64,000 nucleotides of DNA from Paenibacillus foliorum (GCF_013141765.1 NZ_WHOD01000121.1:62001-126000), one strand, 5' to 3'. Shown: positions 41,560 to 50,731, counted from the first letter of the stretch. Notes: generated by a model not told the origin, from the sequence alone. Numbers and translations: made by a program.

Positions 41560-42015
41560 CTACTCTAAGTCTGTTAGTTCACTGATGCGATTATTGATTC
41601 GAAGCATAAGCTCCATTAGCAATTCGTATTCGGTAGTGGTCATGCATTCCTTAATATCATTAATGACTTGCCGCTCGATGGGGAGCGTCTTTTCGATCAG
41701 CAGCTTTCCTTTCTCCGTAATATGGACCAAGAACGAACGTCGATCATTCTCCCCGGTTTTCTTATAAATACAGCCCTTCCCCTCCAACTGATCCAGAATT
41801 CGGGTCGTCGTTGGTCTATCCTTGCCTGCACGATCCGCAATTTCCTTCTGAATCAACCCTTCCGATCTGGCTACCTGATAAAGAACGGACCACTGCTCCG
41901 GCGTAATGTCATATTCCTTAAGTCGAGCCTGTAGAAGGTTCGTTAGCTTGCGATAGGTTACTCCCATATTGAAGCCTATAGAATGCTCCATTCCATTGTC
42001 GCTAGTCTTGGTCAT
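41560..42015 (-). CDS. MarR family transcriptional regulator
   Basis: Seen: about 151 residues from ATG 42015, which has GGGAGGG six bases upstream. Winged helix with QKEIADRAGKDRPTTTRILDQLEGKG (helix-turn-helix) and the wing NDRRSFLVHITEKG. It sits under a consensus promoter with interleaved inverted repeats and is followed by the MFS gene, the usual self-repressed regulator/pump layout. Confidence 0.92.
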   Translation of the reverse strand: MTKTSDNGMEHSIGFNMGVTYRKLTNLLQARLKEYDITPEQWSVLYQVARSEGLIQKEIADRAGKDRPTTTRILDQLEGKGCIYKKTGENDRRSFLVHITEKGKLLIEKTLPIERQVINDIKECMTTTEYELLMELMLRINNRISELTDLE

Positions 42016-42034
42016 ATGTTTCCCTCCCACTTAA

Positions 42035-42078
42035 ATAGTTGTTAAGACAATTATATTCGTGGCAACTATGATTGTCAA
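42035..42078 (-). promoter_or_regulatory. consensus promoter with interleaved MarR-type operators
   Basis: TTGACA (42073-42078) and TATAAT (42050-42055) are separated by 17 bases on the minus strand. ATAGTTG/CAACTAT (42035-42041, 42063-42069) and GACAAT/ATTGTC (42046-42051, 42071-42076) form two interleaved inverted repeats across it, probably the autoregulatory site. Confidence 0.6.
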
Positions 42079-42134
42079 TCAAGGATACCCGAGCTGATAC
42101 GAGTTGAACCCATCCCACCGTACCAGACACTCAT

Positions 42135-42177
42135 AAAAAAGCCCTCCTGCTGAATGAAGTCATTCAACACAGAGGGC
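42135..42177 (-). terminator. intrinsic terminator after spo0M
   Basis: Stem GCCCTC/GAGGGC with further pairing (TGAATGA/TCATTCA) inside, followed on the minus strand by six T residues. Confidence 0.8.
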
Positions 42178-42274
42178 CCGCTTTTGGCATCTTTTAGTTT
42201 TTGGATCGCGACAGCATGGTCAGCCCGCTCCGACAAAAACAACCGTTTTTCATGAGTAATAGGAGAATATTAAT

Positions 42275-43048
42275 TTATATAAACTGCCGGATGATCTGGG
42301 ACAATTCTTCAGCAACTGAGTCTGCACCACTATGCAGATCGTGAGCACTAAAGTGACAACGGACAAAGCTCTCATCCGTATCTGTCGCTTCAGCGAACAT
42401 CCCCATCAGACCTCTCGCCTTGCGGTCAATCTGCAGCAGCAGCTCCACACCGTCTTCATCCGGTAGAAAGATTACCTCTAGTTCATCCAAATCCTTTAGG
42501 AAATGTGTCGTTGGGACAAATTCGAATTCCTGCACGAATGGGAGGTTTCGTCCGAGCTTCGGTGCATATTCACAAGTGATTTCACGACGCCGGAAGCCAA
42601 GCAGATCAATCGCATCCAGTACGATTTGAGAATGTCGATGTGGGAAAACCTCGAGCCGATCCTCATCCTTCGGATCAACAGCTTCTTTAATATCCAGACC
42701 CGTCTGAATCCAGATGGAAGTCCGTTTAACCGTTATGGGAGTGCCCGACGGAAGCTGGAAGGAAACGGGATATTCGTAAGCTTGCTCAGCTTCTACCGTA
42801 AATTTACTTGCCAGCAGAAACTTCCCGACTGTTGTTTCCACCAAAGACCTCTGATTGTCCTTTTCCTGTACATATTGCGTTTTCACGAATGCGTATACAT
42901 CATCCACTTCCTGATTAACCCGTCCGCCTTGAATAAGAACGACTCCTGTTACCATATCACCAGCAGCCACCTGCTCATTATCTATCTGCAAATCAACCTT
43001 CGCGGCGCCTATCCCCACAGTAGCCAGCATTTTCTTAAACGTGGACAT
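42275..43048 (-). CDS. spo0M: sporulation-control protein Spo0M
   Basis: Seen: 257 residues from ATG 43048 (AGGGGGA upstream), beginning MSTFKKMLATVGIGAAKVDLQ, typical of Spo0M, an arrestin-like beta-sandwich protein that modulates early sporulation and cell shape in Bacillus. The C-terminal part (RRREITCEYAPKLGRNLPFVQEFE, FLKDLDELEVIF) is also conserved. The frame is open through the structured leader upstream, but the family start and ribosome site support 43048. Confidence 0.92.
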   Translation of the reverse strand: MSTFKKMLATVGIGAAKVDLQIDNEQVAAGDMVTGVVLIQGGRVNQEVDDVYAFVKTQYVQEKDNQRSLVETTVGKFLLASKFTVEAEQAYEYPVSFQLPSGTPITVKRTSIWIQTGLDIKEAVDPKDEDRLEVFPHRHSQIVLDAIDLLGFRRREITCEYAPKLGRNLPFVQEFEFVPTTHFLKDLDELEVIFLPDEDGVELLLQIDRKARGLMGMFAEATDTDESFVRCHFSAHDLHSGADSVAEELSQIIRQFI

Positions 43049-43064
43049 CCGTATTCCCCCTAAA

Positions 43065-43132
43065 GGTTTTGCTTCAGCAAAACCAGCATCGTAAGCATAA
43101 ACTGACTTTAATCCCTCCATTAACTACGATGC
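43065..43132 (-). promoter_or_regulatory. structured 5' leader of spo0M
   Basis: GCATCGTA (43086-43093) pairs with TACGATGC (43125-43132), and GGTTTTGC/GCAAAACC (43065-43084) forms a perfect hairpin right before the ribosome site. A related GATGCTGGTaTTGCC..GGCAAAAC unit occurs upstream of the gene at 9732. Confidence 0.45.
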
Positions 43133-43284
43133 AGAAAACAGTTGGTTTCTTTGTAATTTCATCTTATGGATATTTATTCAGAAATGCGACGATCCTACGA
43201 CGTAGACCGCTATAGTATATGTAGAGAGAACTGTAAATACAAAGGTTTTCTCAAAAATTTATAGGGGAGTCCTTTCAATGATAT

Positions 43285-43323
43285 AAAAAAAGCGTTGGCA
43301 CTGTATCCAGTCCGACGCTTTTT
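43285..43323 (-). terminator. bidirectional terminator after the CYTH gene
   Basis: AAAAAAGCGT-GG pairs with CC-ACGCTTTTT around a 13-base loop. Confidence 0.8.
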
Positions 43324-43331
43324 CTATATAA

Positions 43332-43829
43332 TTATAAGGTTTCAGTCTGCAGCTTGATCCAGAGAGTCTTATTCCGAAATTCCTCTTCCTGTCCCAGCTC
43401 TCTTCCAAACCAATCCGGAACCGTGAATACCTCTGCGGAATGCACATCGGGAAATTCGACTTCTACAACAATAAGATCTATTTGTTTATACTCGTCCACT
43501 TCAAAGATATGCCCTTCATACTCTACCTTAGTGCGGATCTTCTCCAGCGGTTTAAGCTTCGTATTATTCAGCAGCTGCGTATAAATTTTCTCTGAAATTG
43601 GATATTCAATCTCTTCCCTTACTAAACCATGTCCTGATTTGAAAGTATGAGTGAAATCAGAAAGACCCTCATTGTTAACCAATTTCCTGACTCTAATTTC
43701 TTGATCCTCCGAAAACGCCAAATAGGTTTGATAAATGTACTGCTTCGAAACCATAGCAATGGCTTTATTCTCAAGCTCCTTCGCAGGGAAAGCTGGCAAT
43801 AGGAACTTTCTTTCGATTTCCTTACTCAT
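43332..43829 (-). CDS. CYTH domain protein (triphosphatase/CyaB-like)
   Basis: Seen: 165 residues from ATG 43829. The defining ExExK motif appears as EIERKFL at 4-10, followed by IRVRKL, FKSGHGLVREEIEYPI, KIRTKVEY and VVEVEFP, which line the tunnel of CYTH proteins. Members hydrolyse inorganic or nucleoside triphosphates with metal; class IV adenylate cyclases share the fold. With no neighbour cue, inorganic triphosphatase is the safer guess. Confidence 0.85.
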   Translation of the reverse strand: MSKEIERKFLLPAFPAKELENKAIAMVSKQYIYQTYLAFSEDQEIRVRKLVNNEGLSDFTHTFKSGHGLVREEIEYPISEKIYTQLLNNTKLKPLEKIRTKVEYEGHIFEVDEYKQIDLIVVEVEFPDVHSAEVFTVPDWFGRELGQEEEFRNKTLWIKLQTETL

Positions 43830-43891
43830 GACGATTATGCCCCTTTCTAGTATCACAGCATCAACAACTTTTTTGTCATTCGCTAAAAACG

Positions 43892-45034
43892 CTATCCCTT
43901 ACCAATAATTCGTTCCAGTTGCTTTAATTTCATAGAGCCTGGAAGGGTAGCAAATACCCAGTTCCTAACTCCACATAGCATAGGATTGGACCATTGGGAA
44001 ACCCGCCCCATGCGATTGGATAAGCTCACCACTTTTCTTACTTGTGAGTTACGCTTGGCTTCATACCGTTGTAAGGCCAAGCTTAGAATAGATTCACCCT
44101 GAATCGACTCAGCCAAAGCCATACCGTCTTCAATAGCTTGGCAAGCACCTTGTCCCAGGTTAGGTGTCATTGCATGCGCCGCATCACCCAGCAGAGTCAC
44201 TCGCCCCTTCGACCAATAGGGCAATGATGGTATGTCATAGATCAGGTGACGCAGCATCTTGGATTCATCCGTTTGATGTAAAATCTGTTCCACAGGCGGA
44301 TGCCAGCTTGCAAATTCATGCAGCAGATGCTGTTTTATTCCGAGTGGTGAGCTATCACTATCCGCCATGCTGTTCAGCGTGGCGAACCAGTAAAGCCCCT
44401 GATGTCCGGTATGAAACAGGCCAAATCGCTTGCCTTCTCCCCACACTTCCATCCCTATCTGTTGCGGCAGTATGGTTGAATGATTGTCCACCATCCCCCT
44501 ATATGCAGCAAACCCGCAAAAACGCAACGGCACTTCTCCAAGCAATGCGGTTCTAACTTTAGAATGAATGCCATCGGCTCCGATTAACAAACAACCTTGT
44601 TCCCGGTGTCCGTTGGCAAAATTAACGGTAACTTGCTCATCCCCCTGCTTCGCGCCAACAAATTCTTGGCCCCATACTACAGAGCCTTCCCCAAGCCGTT
44701 CCAGAAGCACACGCTGCAAATCTGCCCGCAATACAGTCATTACCGGGTAGCCGTATTCGGCTTCCATGTCGAGCGAGAGCTCGTACAGCGGTTGTCCTTT
44801 TGCAGTAAACACGCTCGTCTTCAGGTTGCGGACACCCAATTTCATGATATCGTCAGCCACACCGAGAACCTGTAAGACACGGAATGCATTGGGCCATAAC
44901 ACAAGAGTCGTGCCATTAGATGAAGGCTGTGGTGAACGTTCGAATATAACAGGCTCATAGCCTATTCGTTTCAACGCAAGGGCCGCTGTCAATCCCCCGA
45001 TTCCCGCTCCAATAATCAACACTTTCTTACTCAC
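43892..45034 (-). CDS. FAD-dependent monooxygenase
   Basis: Seen: 380 residues, GTG start with GGAGG eight bases upstream. Group A flavoprotein hydroxylase motifs: GAGIGGLTAA at 8-17, the DG motif in LIGADGIHSKVR, and GDAAHAMTPNLGQGACQAIED. Such enzymes hydroxylate or epoxidise aromatic or isoprenoid compounds with NAD(P)H and O2. It follows the radical SAM gene by 27 bases. Substrate unknown; a small modification locus with that gene is possible. Confidence 0.88.
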   Translation of the reverse strand: MSKKVLIIGAGIGGLTAALALKRIGYEPVIFERSPQPSSNGTTLVLWPNAFRVLQVLGVADDIMKLGVRNLKTSVFTAKGQPLYELSLDMEAEYGYPVMTVLRADLQRVLLERLGEGSVVWGQEFVGAKQGDEQVTVNFANGHREQGCLLIGADGIHSKVRTALLGEVPLRFCGFAAYRGMVDNHSTILPQQIGMEVWGEGKRFGLFHTGHQGLYWFATLNSMADSDSSPLGIKQHLLHEFASWHPPVEQILHQTDESKMLRHLIYDIPSLPYWSKGRVTLLGDAAHAMTPNLGQGACQAIEDGMALAESIQGESILSLALQRYEAKRNSQVRKVVSLSNRMGRVSQWSNPMLCGVRNWVFATLPGSMKLKQLERIIGKG

Positions 45035-45061
45035 GGCTCAAGCCTCCACTCGCTCGCCAAC

Positions 45062-45940
45062 TTACATGCTAAACCTTTGTCTATATCCGCACTTCCTACA
45101 TAATTCCTCAACCACTTCTCTTCTGGAAAATCCATCGAACAACTTGTTCGCTCTTTCACCCTCTACAATTTCGGAGAAAGGAGTTTGATTGATATTGCCT
45201 AAGTTAATAACACCTTCCCCATCAAGGCAGCAAGGCACAACCGTCCCATCGACTAATATAGCCGCCTGATTTCTAAGCGCATGACAAAAACCTTTTCCTT
45301 CATCTTCTTTTTCCGTTAGCTTAGGCCATTTAAATTCATGATCCTGATTCAAGTAAATCTGATCTGCAATTTTGAGCCCACTGCCTCGAACGAATTTTTC
45401 TTCAATTTTGTAATCCAGATTAAACTCTCTTTCAATCATTTCAAGTATTTCACGATTTCTGTTTCTTTCCAGGTTGGTAGTGTTATCGGTATCCAGATTC
45501 CATAATCTAAAGGATATCAATAACTTGCTAGTCGCCACAGCTTCCTTTACAAATGACAAAATGCTCATAATATACTCTTCTTTATTGGTAGAGCCCTCAT
45601 GTCCGTCAAAGCTATGCAAGGAGAAGTTGATCTGTCTTAGAGCCGGTTTGTTTAGCAGCTTGTGCTTGTTCTTATTAATAAGCGTTCCATTGGAGGTAAT
45701 ATTAACCTTAAATCCTCTTTCATGGCTCAAATCCAGCAGCTCATCGACTTTGGGGTGAAGAAGAGGTTCCCCTTTTACATGAAAATATATATAATCCGTA
45801 TGAGGTTTTATTTCATCTAAAATTTTAGTGAATGCATCTACCTTAATAAAATTAGCTTGCCGCTGCGTTTGCGGGCAGAACGTACAGGCCAGATTGCATA
45901 CGCTCGTGATCTCGATATAAAATTTCTTGAATTTTTTCAT
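45062..45940 (-). CDS. radical SAM protein with SPASM-like C-terminal domain
   Basis: Seen: 292 residues. The 4Fe-4S-SAM motif is CNLACTFC at 15-22, then HVKGEPLLHP (GGEP position) and ITSNGTLI. The C-terminal Cys set FCHALRN, VVPCCLDGEG and ELCRKCGYRQ suggests an auxiliary SPASM cluster. Relatives modify peptides, nucleic acids or sugars. No precursor-peptide gene was seen within 200 bases. SD GGAG nine bases before the ATG. Confidence 0.88.
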   Translation of the reverse strand: MKKFKKFYIEITSVCNLACTFCPQTQRQANFIKVDAFTKILDEIKPHTDYIYFHVKGEPLLHPKVDELLDLSHERGFKVNITSNGTLINKNKHKLLNKPALRQINFSLHSFDGHEGSTNKEEYIMSILSFVKEAVATSKLLISFRLWNLDTDNTTNLERNRNREILEMIEREFNLDYKIEEKFVRGSGLKIADQIYLNQDHEFKWPKLTEKEDEGKGFCHALRNQAAILVDGTVVPCCLDGEGVINLGNINQTPFSEIVEGERANKLFDGFSRREVVEELCRKCGYRQRFSM

Positions 45941-46103
45941 TATGAGCTACTCCATTCAGTCTGCACTTAATAGTTGTTTTATCTATTTATTGTACCGTCA
46001 GTTCCTTGATGTGCATAGAACAAGGTTCTTTCTAATATTTGGACTCTTGGGAGAAACCATCCTTAGTAAGAGAATTTAATTGGGGCGATGTGCGGACTAT
46101 TTC

Positions 46104-47381
46104 TTACCTGACACTCTGTTGGTCTGCCACAGTTTTAGGTATGAAATGAATAACCAAATTACCTGCCAAAATAACTCCCGCCAAAAAGTAAAAGGCCACA
46201 GCGAAGCTGTAGGTTTGAGCCAGATACGTACCGATGATTGGGGAGGCAGCCCCCATGAGGGATTGCATGCTGAACAGTAAGCTCGTCGCGGTCCCCGCCA
46301 CTTTTGTATCCGTACTTTCCATCGCCCAAGCCTGCAGCACGGGCCTTATGGCATACAAGAAAAATCCAAGCACGGCAATCGTACCAATCAGGATCCATTC
46401 ATGATGGATAACCGAAACAATCACAAGCATAATCGACGTAATGACCATCAAGCTGGTCAAAATTTTCCGCGGACCCGATTTATCCGACATTCTTCCTACA
46501 ATAGGGGCCGCTATCAACCCACCTGCCTGAAGCACTCCCAATGTCATACCTACCCAAAATGCGTTCAGACCAATTTCCATCGCTAAATATAAAGGTAGTA
46601 AAATCATTATACCATTCTGTGCCATCGCGCGAATTCCGCTTAAAATAGCAATCAGCACAACCGTTTTATTGCGAAGCAATTCGTTTAACCCTCTAAAATA
46701 ATCCTGTAACCCACCGCCTGCCGACTCTACTTTGGCTTTGGCTTTTGTTAGGTGTGATGTATCGACATTCATATTCCTTAAGGTGATCAAAATGAAAATC
46801 GCGAAAAACACTCCCGGAACAAAGTTCCAATATATAATTTCCTGCCATGTATAGGTGACAATCAAAGCTCCGATAACGATAGGAGCCAGCATATCCCCGA
46901 GGTTTGAGGCCATCGCATGATAACCGAACGTCAATCCCCGCTGTTCCGGAAATCTTACGGACAAGGTTGTGTAGGAAGCCGGATGCCAGAATTCATTGCC
47001 CACACCCATCACGATGAAAAGCAGTGCAAACAGCCAATACTCCTGAACAAATCCAATGAATAGAAACGGCATTCCGACCAAAAACAAAGAAGCCGCCAAG
47101 AACAGATGCTTCTTTCTGGACATATCGGTAAAAGCGCCTATCGGCATCGTTAGGAATGCAGTGATTAAAGATCTTAACGTTAATAATAAGCCTGCTTGTG
47201 TAATAGAAAAATTATAGGCAATAACAATATACGGCAATAAAATATACATGGAAGACGGGTACCAGTGCGTAAAAGCATGCCCGATACAAATCCCCCAAAA
47301 GGGACCGTCTTTATATGGATTGCGTTTTGCAGGCTCAATTCTTACTTGCTGGGCTTCCGTTACTGCTGCTCCCTCCGACAT
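46104..47381 (-). CDS. MFS transporter (fosmidomycin-resistance/FucP-like type)
   Basis: Seen: 425 residues, twelve predicted helices, with GAFTDMSRKKHLFLAA (loop 2-3) and GRMSDKSGPRKI (loop 8-9). A charged central loop near 215-230 (TKAKAKVESAGGG). Probably a proton-coupled carrier or efflux pump. It lies 163 bases upstream of the radical SAM gene on the same strand, but cotranscription is not evident. Confidence 0.85.
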   Translation of the reverse strand: MSEGAAVTEAQQVRIEPAKRNPYKDGPFWGICIGHAFTHWYPSSMYILLPYIVIAYNFSITQAGLLLTLRSLITAFLTMPIGAFTDMSRKKHLFLAASLFLVGMPFLFIGFVQEYWLFALLFIVMGVGNEFWHPASYTTLSVRFPEQRGLTFGYHAMASNLGDMLAPIVIGALIVTYTWQEIIYWNFVPGVFFAIFILITLRNMNVDTSHLTKAKAKVESAGGGLQDYFRGLNELLRNKTVVLIAILSGIRAMAQNGIMILLPLYLAMEIGLNAFWVGMTLGVLQAGGLIAAPIVGRMSDKSGPRKILTSLMVITSIMLVIVSVIHHEWILIGTIAVLGFFLYAIRPVLQAWAMESTDTKVAGTATSLLFSMQSLMGAASPIIGTYLAQTYSFAVAFYFLAGVILAGNLVIHFIPKTVADQQSVR

Positions 47382-47560
47382 AGATAAGCATCTCTCCCTT
47401 CCCGCTCTAATATTGGTTTTTTGTATATGTTACCATATAATCGCATGACTGTTTACAGTTGATTTAGGCACCAATAAGGACATCCGCTCATACATTACAC
47501 TAGTCAATGACTAGACCGCTTGACATAAAGGCTTAATTTTGATAATTATGAGGTGAAATT

Positions 47561-47989
47561 ATGGCTGTTGTTAAAGCAAGGGAACAAGATATTGATCTCT
47601 TGGCAAGATTACTTCGAGCCGAAGCTGAGGGCGAAGGCGAACAAGGCATGCTGATGGTCGGAAATGTGGGCATTAATCGAATACGAGGGGATTGCTCTGA
47701 TTTCAAGGATATCCGTACTATTGAGCAAATGATCTATCAGCCACATGCTTTTGAAGCTGTTCAGCACGGATATTTTTATCAAAGATCAAGAGACCGCGAC
47801 AAACGATTAGCTAGAAGGTCTGTAGATGGCGAGAGAGTGTGGCCGGCTAAATTCAGCTTGTGGTATTTCAGACCTGAAGGAGACTGTCCTGATACTTGGT
47901 ATAATCAGCCCCTTGTTGGACGTTTTAAAAAGCACTGCTTCTATCAACCGACAGGAGAAGAGTGCGAAAATATTTATAACACTTATTGA
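47561..47989 (+). CDS. cwlJ: spore cortex-lytic type cell wall hydrolase (SleB/CwlJ family)
   Basis: Seen: 142 residues without signal peptide, starting MAVVKAREQDIDLLARLLRA, with the catalytic Glu in LRAEAEGEGEQG, VGINRI, and the C-terminal FSLWYFRPEGDCPDTWYNQP, typical of CwlJ, the signal-less spore-coat enzyme that degrades cortex muramic-lactam peptidoglycan during germination. AGGTGA precedes the ATG. The sporulation partner gerQ is not adjacent. Confidence 0.9.
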   Translation: MAVVKAREQDIDLLARLLRAEAEGEGEQGMLMVGNVGINRIRGDCSDFKDIRTIEQMIYQPHAFEAVQHGYFYQRSRDRDKRLARRSVDGERVWPAKFSLWYFRPEGDCPDTWYNQPLVGRFKKHCFYQPTGEECENIYNTY

Positions 47990-48112
47990 AGTAAGAAAGC
48001 TTCTGATCGAAGCCCTTTCAATGAAGATACATTCGTGTCTAAGAAGTAGCTTTGCTTGCAATATCAGAATGGTTCAGCTCCGCTGAAAACATATAAATGC
48101 TGATATTATAAG

Positions 48113-48144
48113 AAAAACCTGAGGCTGTGCCTCAGGTTTTTTTT
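48113..48144. terminator. bidirectional terminator between cwlJ and the SEC-C gene
   Basis: AACCTGAGGC/GCCTCAGGTT with a three-base loop, A and T tracts on both sides; serves both convergent genes. Confidence 0.9.
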
Positions 48145-48180
48145 GTGTGCGTATACAGCGCAATAAATATTTAATATTGA

Positions 48181-49413
48181 TTATTTGGCGCAGCACTTCT
48201 TAAACTTTTTGCCGCTGCCACAAGTACAAGGGTCGTTGCGCCCCACTTTATTCCTCGTTGCCATATCAATAACCTCGGCCTTGAATGGAGTAGACTGCGG
48301 AATATTGGGTTTATTTCTAGAAGAAGATAACTCATTTGGCGAATGACCCTTGATCACCCATTGTCTGGTAGTGTTATTCAGCATAACAATATGATCCATA
48401 AAACCTTTTATCAATTCCAAGCTATCAATTTTCAATTGGGACTGAAGAAACTGGAGCAAATTACTCGGCGCCTCTCCAATCTGAATAGCATATACACATT
48501 CTTCAACAAGCCTATCTGCATGGACCCGGTCTACAGGGTAATTTTTCATTATGAAACTGACAAGTGCTTGGTAGGCTCGAGTCCGATCAACGAAGTCCGG
48601 CTCACCTGCAGCAATCAGTTGAGCTTTAGTAAATGGATAGAACGGTAAGTCGGGTCTAGTTAGATGCTCTTTCTTCACTTCTTCCCCGTCCCAAACCCTA
48701 CTATTTGAAAAGCCATCGGTCTCAATCTGAATTTCCTCGTAGAACCAAGCGGCCTCTTCTATCACCGGTAAATAATCACTCATCATTACATTCATACCCA
48801 CATGGTAACTAACCATGCTATTCAATTCGTCCAAGCTCAGGTGGCCATAGTAAAAAAGAAGGCCCTGTGAAAGCTTCACCCATTCCGTGTTTCTTCGAAC
48901 CGTTTCTCTATAGGAACCAGTATCCATACTATTGAAGCATTGGAGAACTTCCTGGGGGATGGCCAGAGTCTTCTTCCCATTCTGCATCCCTGAGAAGATT
49001 ATTCCTCTATGTTTAAAGTAATCAAGCTGATTCGATTCCAACGGCAGGAAGGCATGTCCACCACGGCTCGCAAGCTGCTTTATTATTCTATACCGCGTAT
49101 CGTCTATTTTATTTAAAAGATGAGGCAGCATAATTGGAATCTGTTGTTCCAATACCGTAATCAACTCTTGTTTTTTTAGTGTGCTTGCTCCGTAAACACC
49201 CAAACTTGTACGGATCTCCGATAAATCATTTTTCGTCAGACCGGCAAGACAATCTCCGAGGGTAATTGGCACTTCCATTTGGGGCCAGCGCTTCTCCTCC
49301 TCTTTAATCTCCATTTCCCTCCTCATGTCTTTCGCCGTTGCCAAAGGAGACAATAGTGTCTTCTCGTTCTTTTTTCTTAGTTGCACGTCCATTTTCCCAT
49401 CCTTCCTTGCCAT
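48181..49413 (-). CDS. SEC-C zinc-motif protein with helical body
   Basis: Seen: 410 residues. The C terminus GRNDPCTCGSGKKFKKCC is a perfect SEC-C zinc-binding motif, as on SecA. A SAP/Rho-N-like helical motif lies near residues 50-95 (GLTKNDLSEIRTSLGV, LKKQELITVLE); the remainder is helical and unassigned. No membrane segment. A second ATG at 49392 has AAGGAAGG upstream and may be the real start. Role unknown; SEC-C can mediate contact with SecB or nucleic acid partners. Confidence 0.75.
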   Translation of the reverse strand: MARKDGKMDVQLRKKNEKTLLSPLATAKDMRREMEIKEEEKRWPQMEVPITLGDCLAGLTKNDLSEIRTSLGVYGASTLKKQELITVLEQQIPIMLPHLLNKIDDTRYRIIKQLASRGGHAFLPLESNQLDYFKHRGIIFSGMQNGKKTLAIPQEVLQCFNSMDTGSYRETVRRNTEWVKLSQGLLFYYGHLSLDELNSMVSYHVGMNVMMSDYLPVIEEAAWFYEEIQIETDGFSNSRVWDGEEVKKEHLTRPDLPFYPFTKAQLIAAGEPDFVDRTRAYQALVSFIMKNYPVDRVHADRLVEECVYAIQIGEAPSNLLQFLQSQLKIDSLELIKGFMDHIVMLNNTTRQWVIKGHSPNELSSSRNKPNIPQSTPFKAEVIDMATRNKVGRNDPCTCGSGKKFKKCCAK

Positions 49414-49464
49414 GGTTAATCATTTAATTTATTATAACACATTGCATCAACCCTTTTGGATAAC

Positions 49465-49490
49465 AAAAAAGGGCGCTTTTACGGGCGCCC
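49465..49490 (-). terminator. intrinsic terminator after the secreted unknown gene
   Basis: GGGCGC/GCGCCC with an eight-base loop, followed on the minus strand by six T residues. Confidence 0.8.
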
Positions 49491-49509
49491 TCTCATTATG
49501 GCATGATCA

Positions 49510-50625
49510 TCAAGAAATCATATCGATGGAATCAATCGTCCACTGCTCGAAGAATGACGTTCGTTTCATCTGAAACAGTAATGTTGCCCGTTCCTCGCCA
49601 CGCCCCCCCCGTGTAATACCAACCTCCACCGGAATTTCCAATGAGAGCAGCCCTGAAGTTCCTTTTGTTATCGTTTTTACCCTTTTACGCATCCCTGTGA
49701 TTTGATCCTTATTTTTGTACAGTAATTCAAGTTGTTGATGCTTGGAATTGGAAAAGCTCATTTTCAACAGCTGGGAATCACGAAAGTTGAAGGCGTTAAT
49801 GTAAGCATCCACTATTTCATAAGGAGATGCTTGAATGAAGTACTCCTCCAGCATTCCGCCTGCTTTATATACCATTAGCTGATGCTCGGGGTCGACGTTC
49901 CCTGAACCGTGCGTGGTGCTTCCCAAAAAGTGAATACAGAAATGGCCGGAGAAGTCGTTGTCGGGTATCCCATCTCCCCCATGCGGCATTCCATGCATAG
50001 AGGCAGCAAGGAATTTATTCCCCGTTTGCACAACAATGGCTGTTCGTTTCCAGCTCCATTTGCCCTTGTATATTTGTTTCATGATAGCCGTATCTTCTTT
50101 GGTTAGAGGTTGTACATCTGCATGATGCTTGCCTGCTCTTCTTTGTACATTAAAGCTCAGTCCCGTCTCTACATCAATGACTTTAAACTTCTTTTTCTTT
50201 GGAATGATTCCTTTTGCCTTATCCCACGGGACAACTTTCCCGAAATGTGTGGATCGTGCGAGCTGAATATACTTTACAAGCTCCAGTTTTATTTTCGTAT
50301 CCAATTGAATCATTTCGTTGGTTTCTGTATGATATAAATTGCCTTTGCGGTCTACCGAATAGGTTACAGTAACTCCATTATCTACAAGGGTCAAAGCGGT
50401 GTCCGTAACTGGAATAATAGAAGCGGCTGTATGCTTGCTGTTCCGACGGATATGTTGGAGAAATTTATTGTCTAAGGCTAATTGCGTTTCCATTTGTGCT
50501 TCAGAGGAAGCTTTCACGGTCAACATCGCTTTTGCTTCAGGCGCCGCGAGAACATGAGGATCACATAAAACAACCAATATAAATGCAGCAAAAAACACAA
50601 CTAACCATTTATAGATAGTAACCAT
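49510..50625 (-). CDS. secreted protein of unknown function, GHFCIHF motif
   Basis: Function not recognised. Seen: 371 residues, signal peptide (hydrophobic 6-27, cleavage near VLA-AP). The central part 150-260 holds FNVQRRAGKHHADVQPL, KGKWSWKRTAIVV, MHGMPHGGDGI and GHFCIHFLGSTTHG, a His- and Cys-rich block that looks catalytic and recalls, without matching, L,D-transpeptidases. The last 110 residues resemble an NTF2-like domain (YEIVDAYINAFNFRD, FEQWTIDSIDM). Extracellular; monocistronic with its own terminator. Confidence 0.7.
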   Translation of the reverse strand: MVTIYKWLVVFFAAFILVVLCDPHVLAAPEAKAMLTVKASSEAQMETQLALDNKFLQHIRRNSKHTAASIIPVTDTALTLVDNGVTVTYSVDRKGNLYHTETNEMIQLDTKIKLELVKYIQLARSTHFGKVVPWDKAKGIIPKKKKFKVIDVETGLSFNVQRRAGKHHADVQPLTKEDTAIMKQIYKGKWSWKRTAIVVQTGNKFLAASMHGMPHGGDGIPDNDFSGHFCIHFLGSTTHGSGNVDPEHQLMVYKAGGMLEEYFIQASPYEIVDAYINAFNFRDSQLLKMSFSNSKHQQLELLYKNKDQITGMRKRVKTITKGTSGLLSLEIPVEVGITRGGRGEERATLLFQMKRTSFFEQWTIDSIDMIS

Positions 50626-50731
50626 CCCTTATCCCCTGTTGATTTGATATGATTCATTTTCTACTGAAATCAGAAAAACCATTACAGGAAAAATAAGGGG
50701 GATTACTTCATAACAACCAATTGGATCACAT

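Noticed and set aside
47467..47525. Sigma-E promoter of the cwlJ-type gene (CATACATT at 47489) or a TTGACA at 47519
   Set aside because: The first lacks a matching -35 element and the second would place the start site on top of the ribosome site; neither is convincing.
49510..50625. L,D-transpeptidase (YkuD) assignment
   Set aside because: The required HG..S-HGC-R order is not present; only a loose similarity of a His/Cys block.
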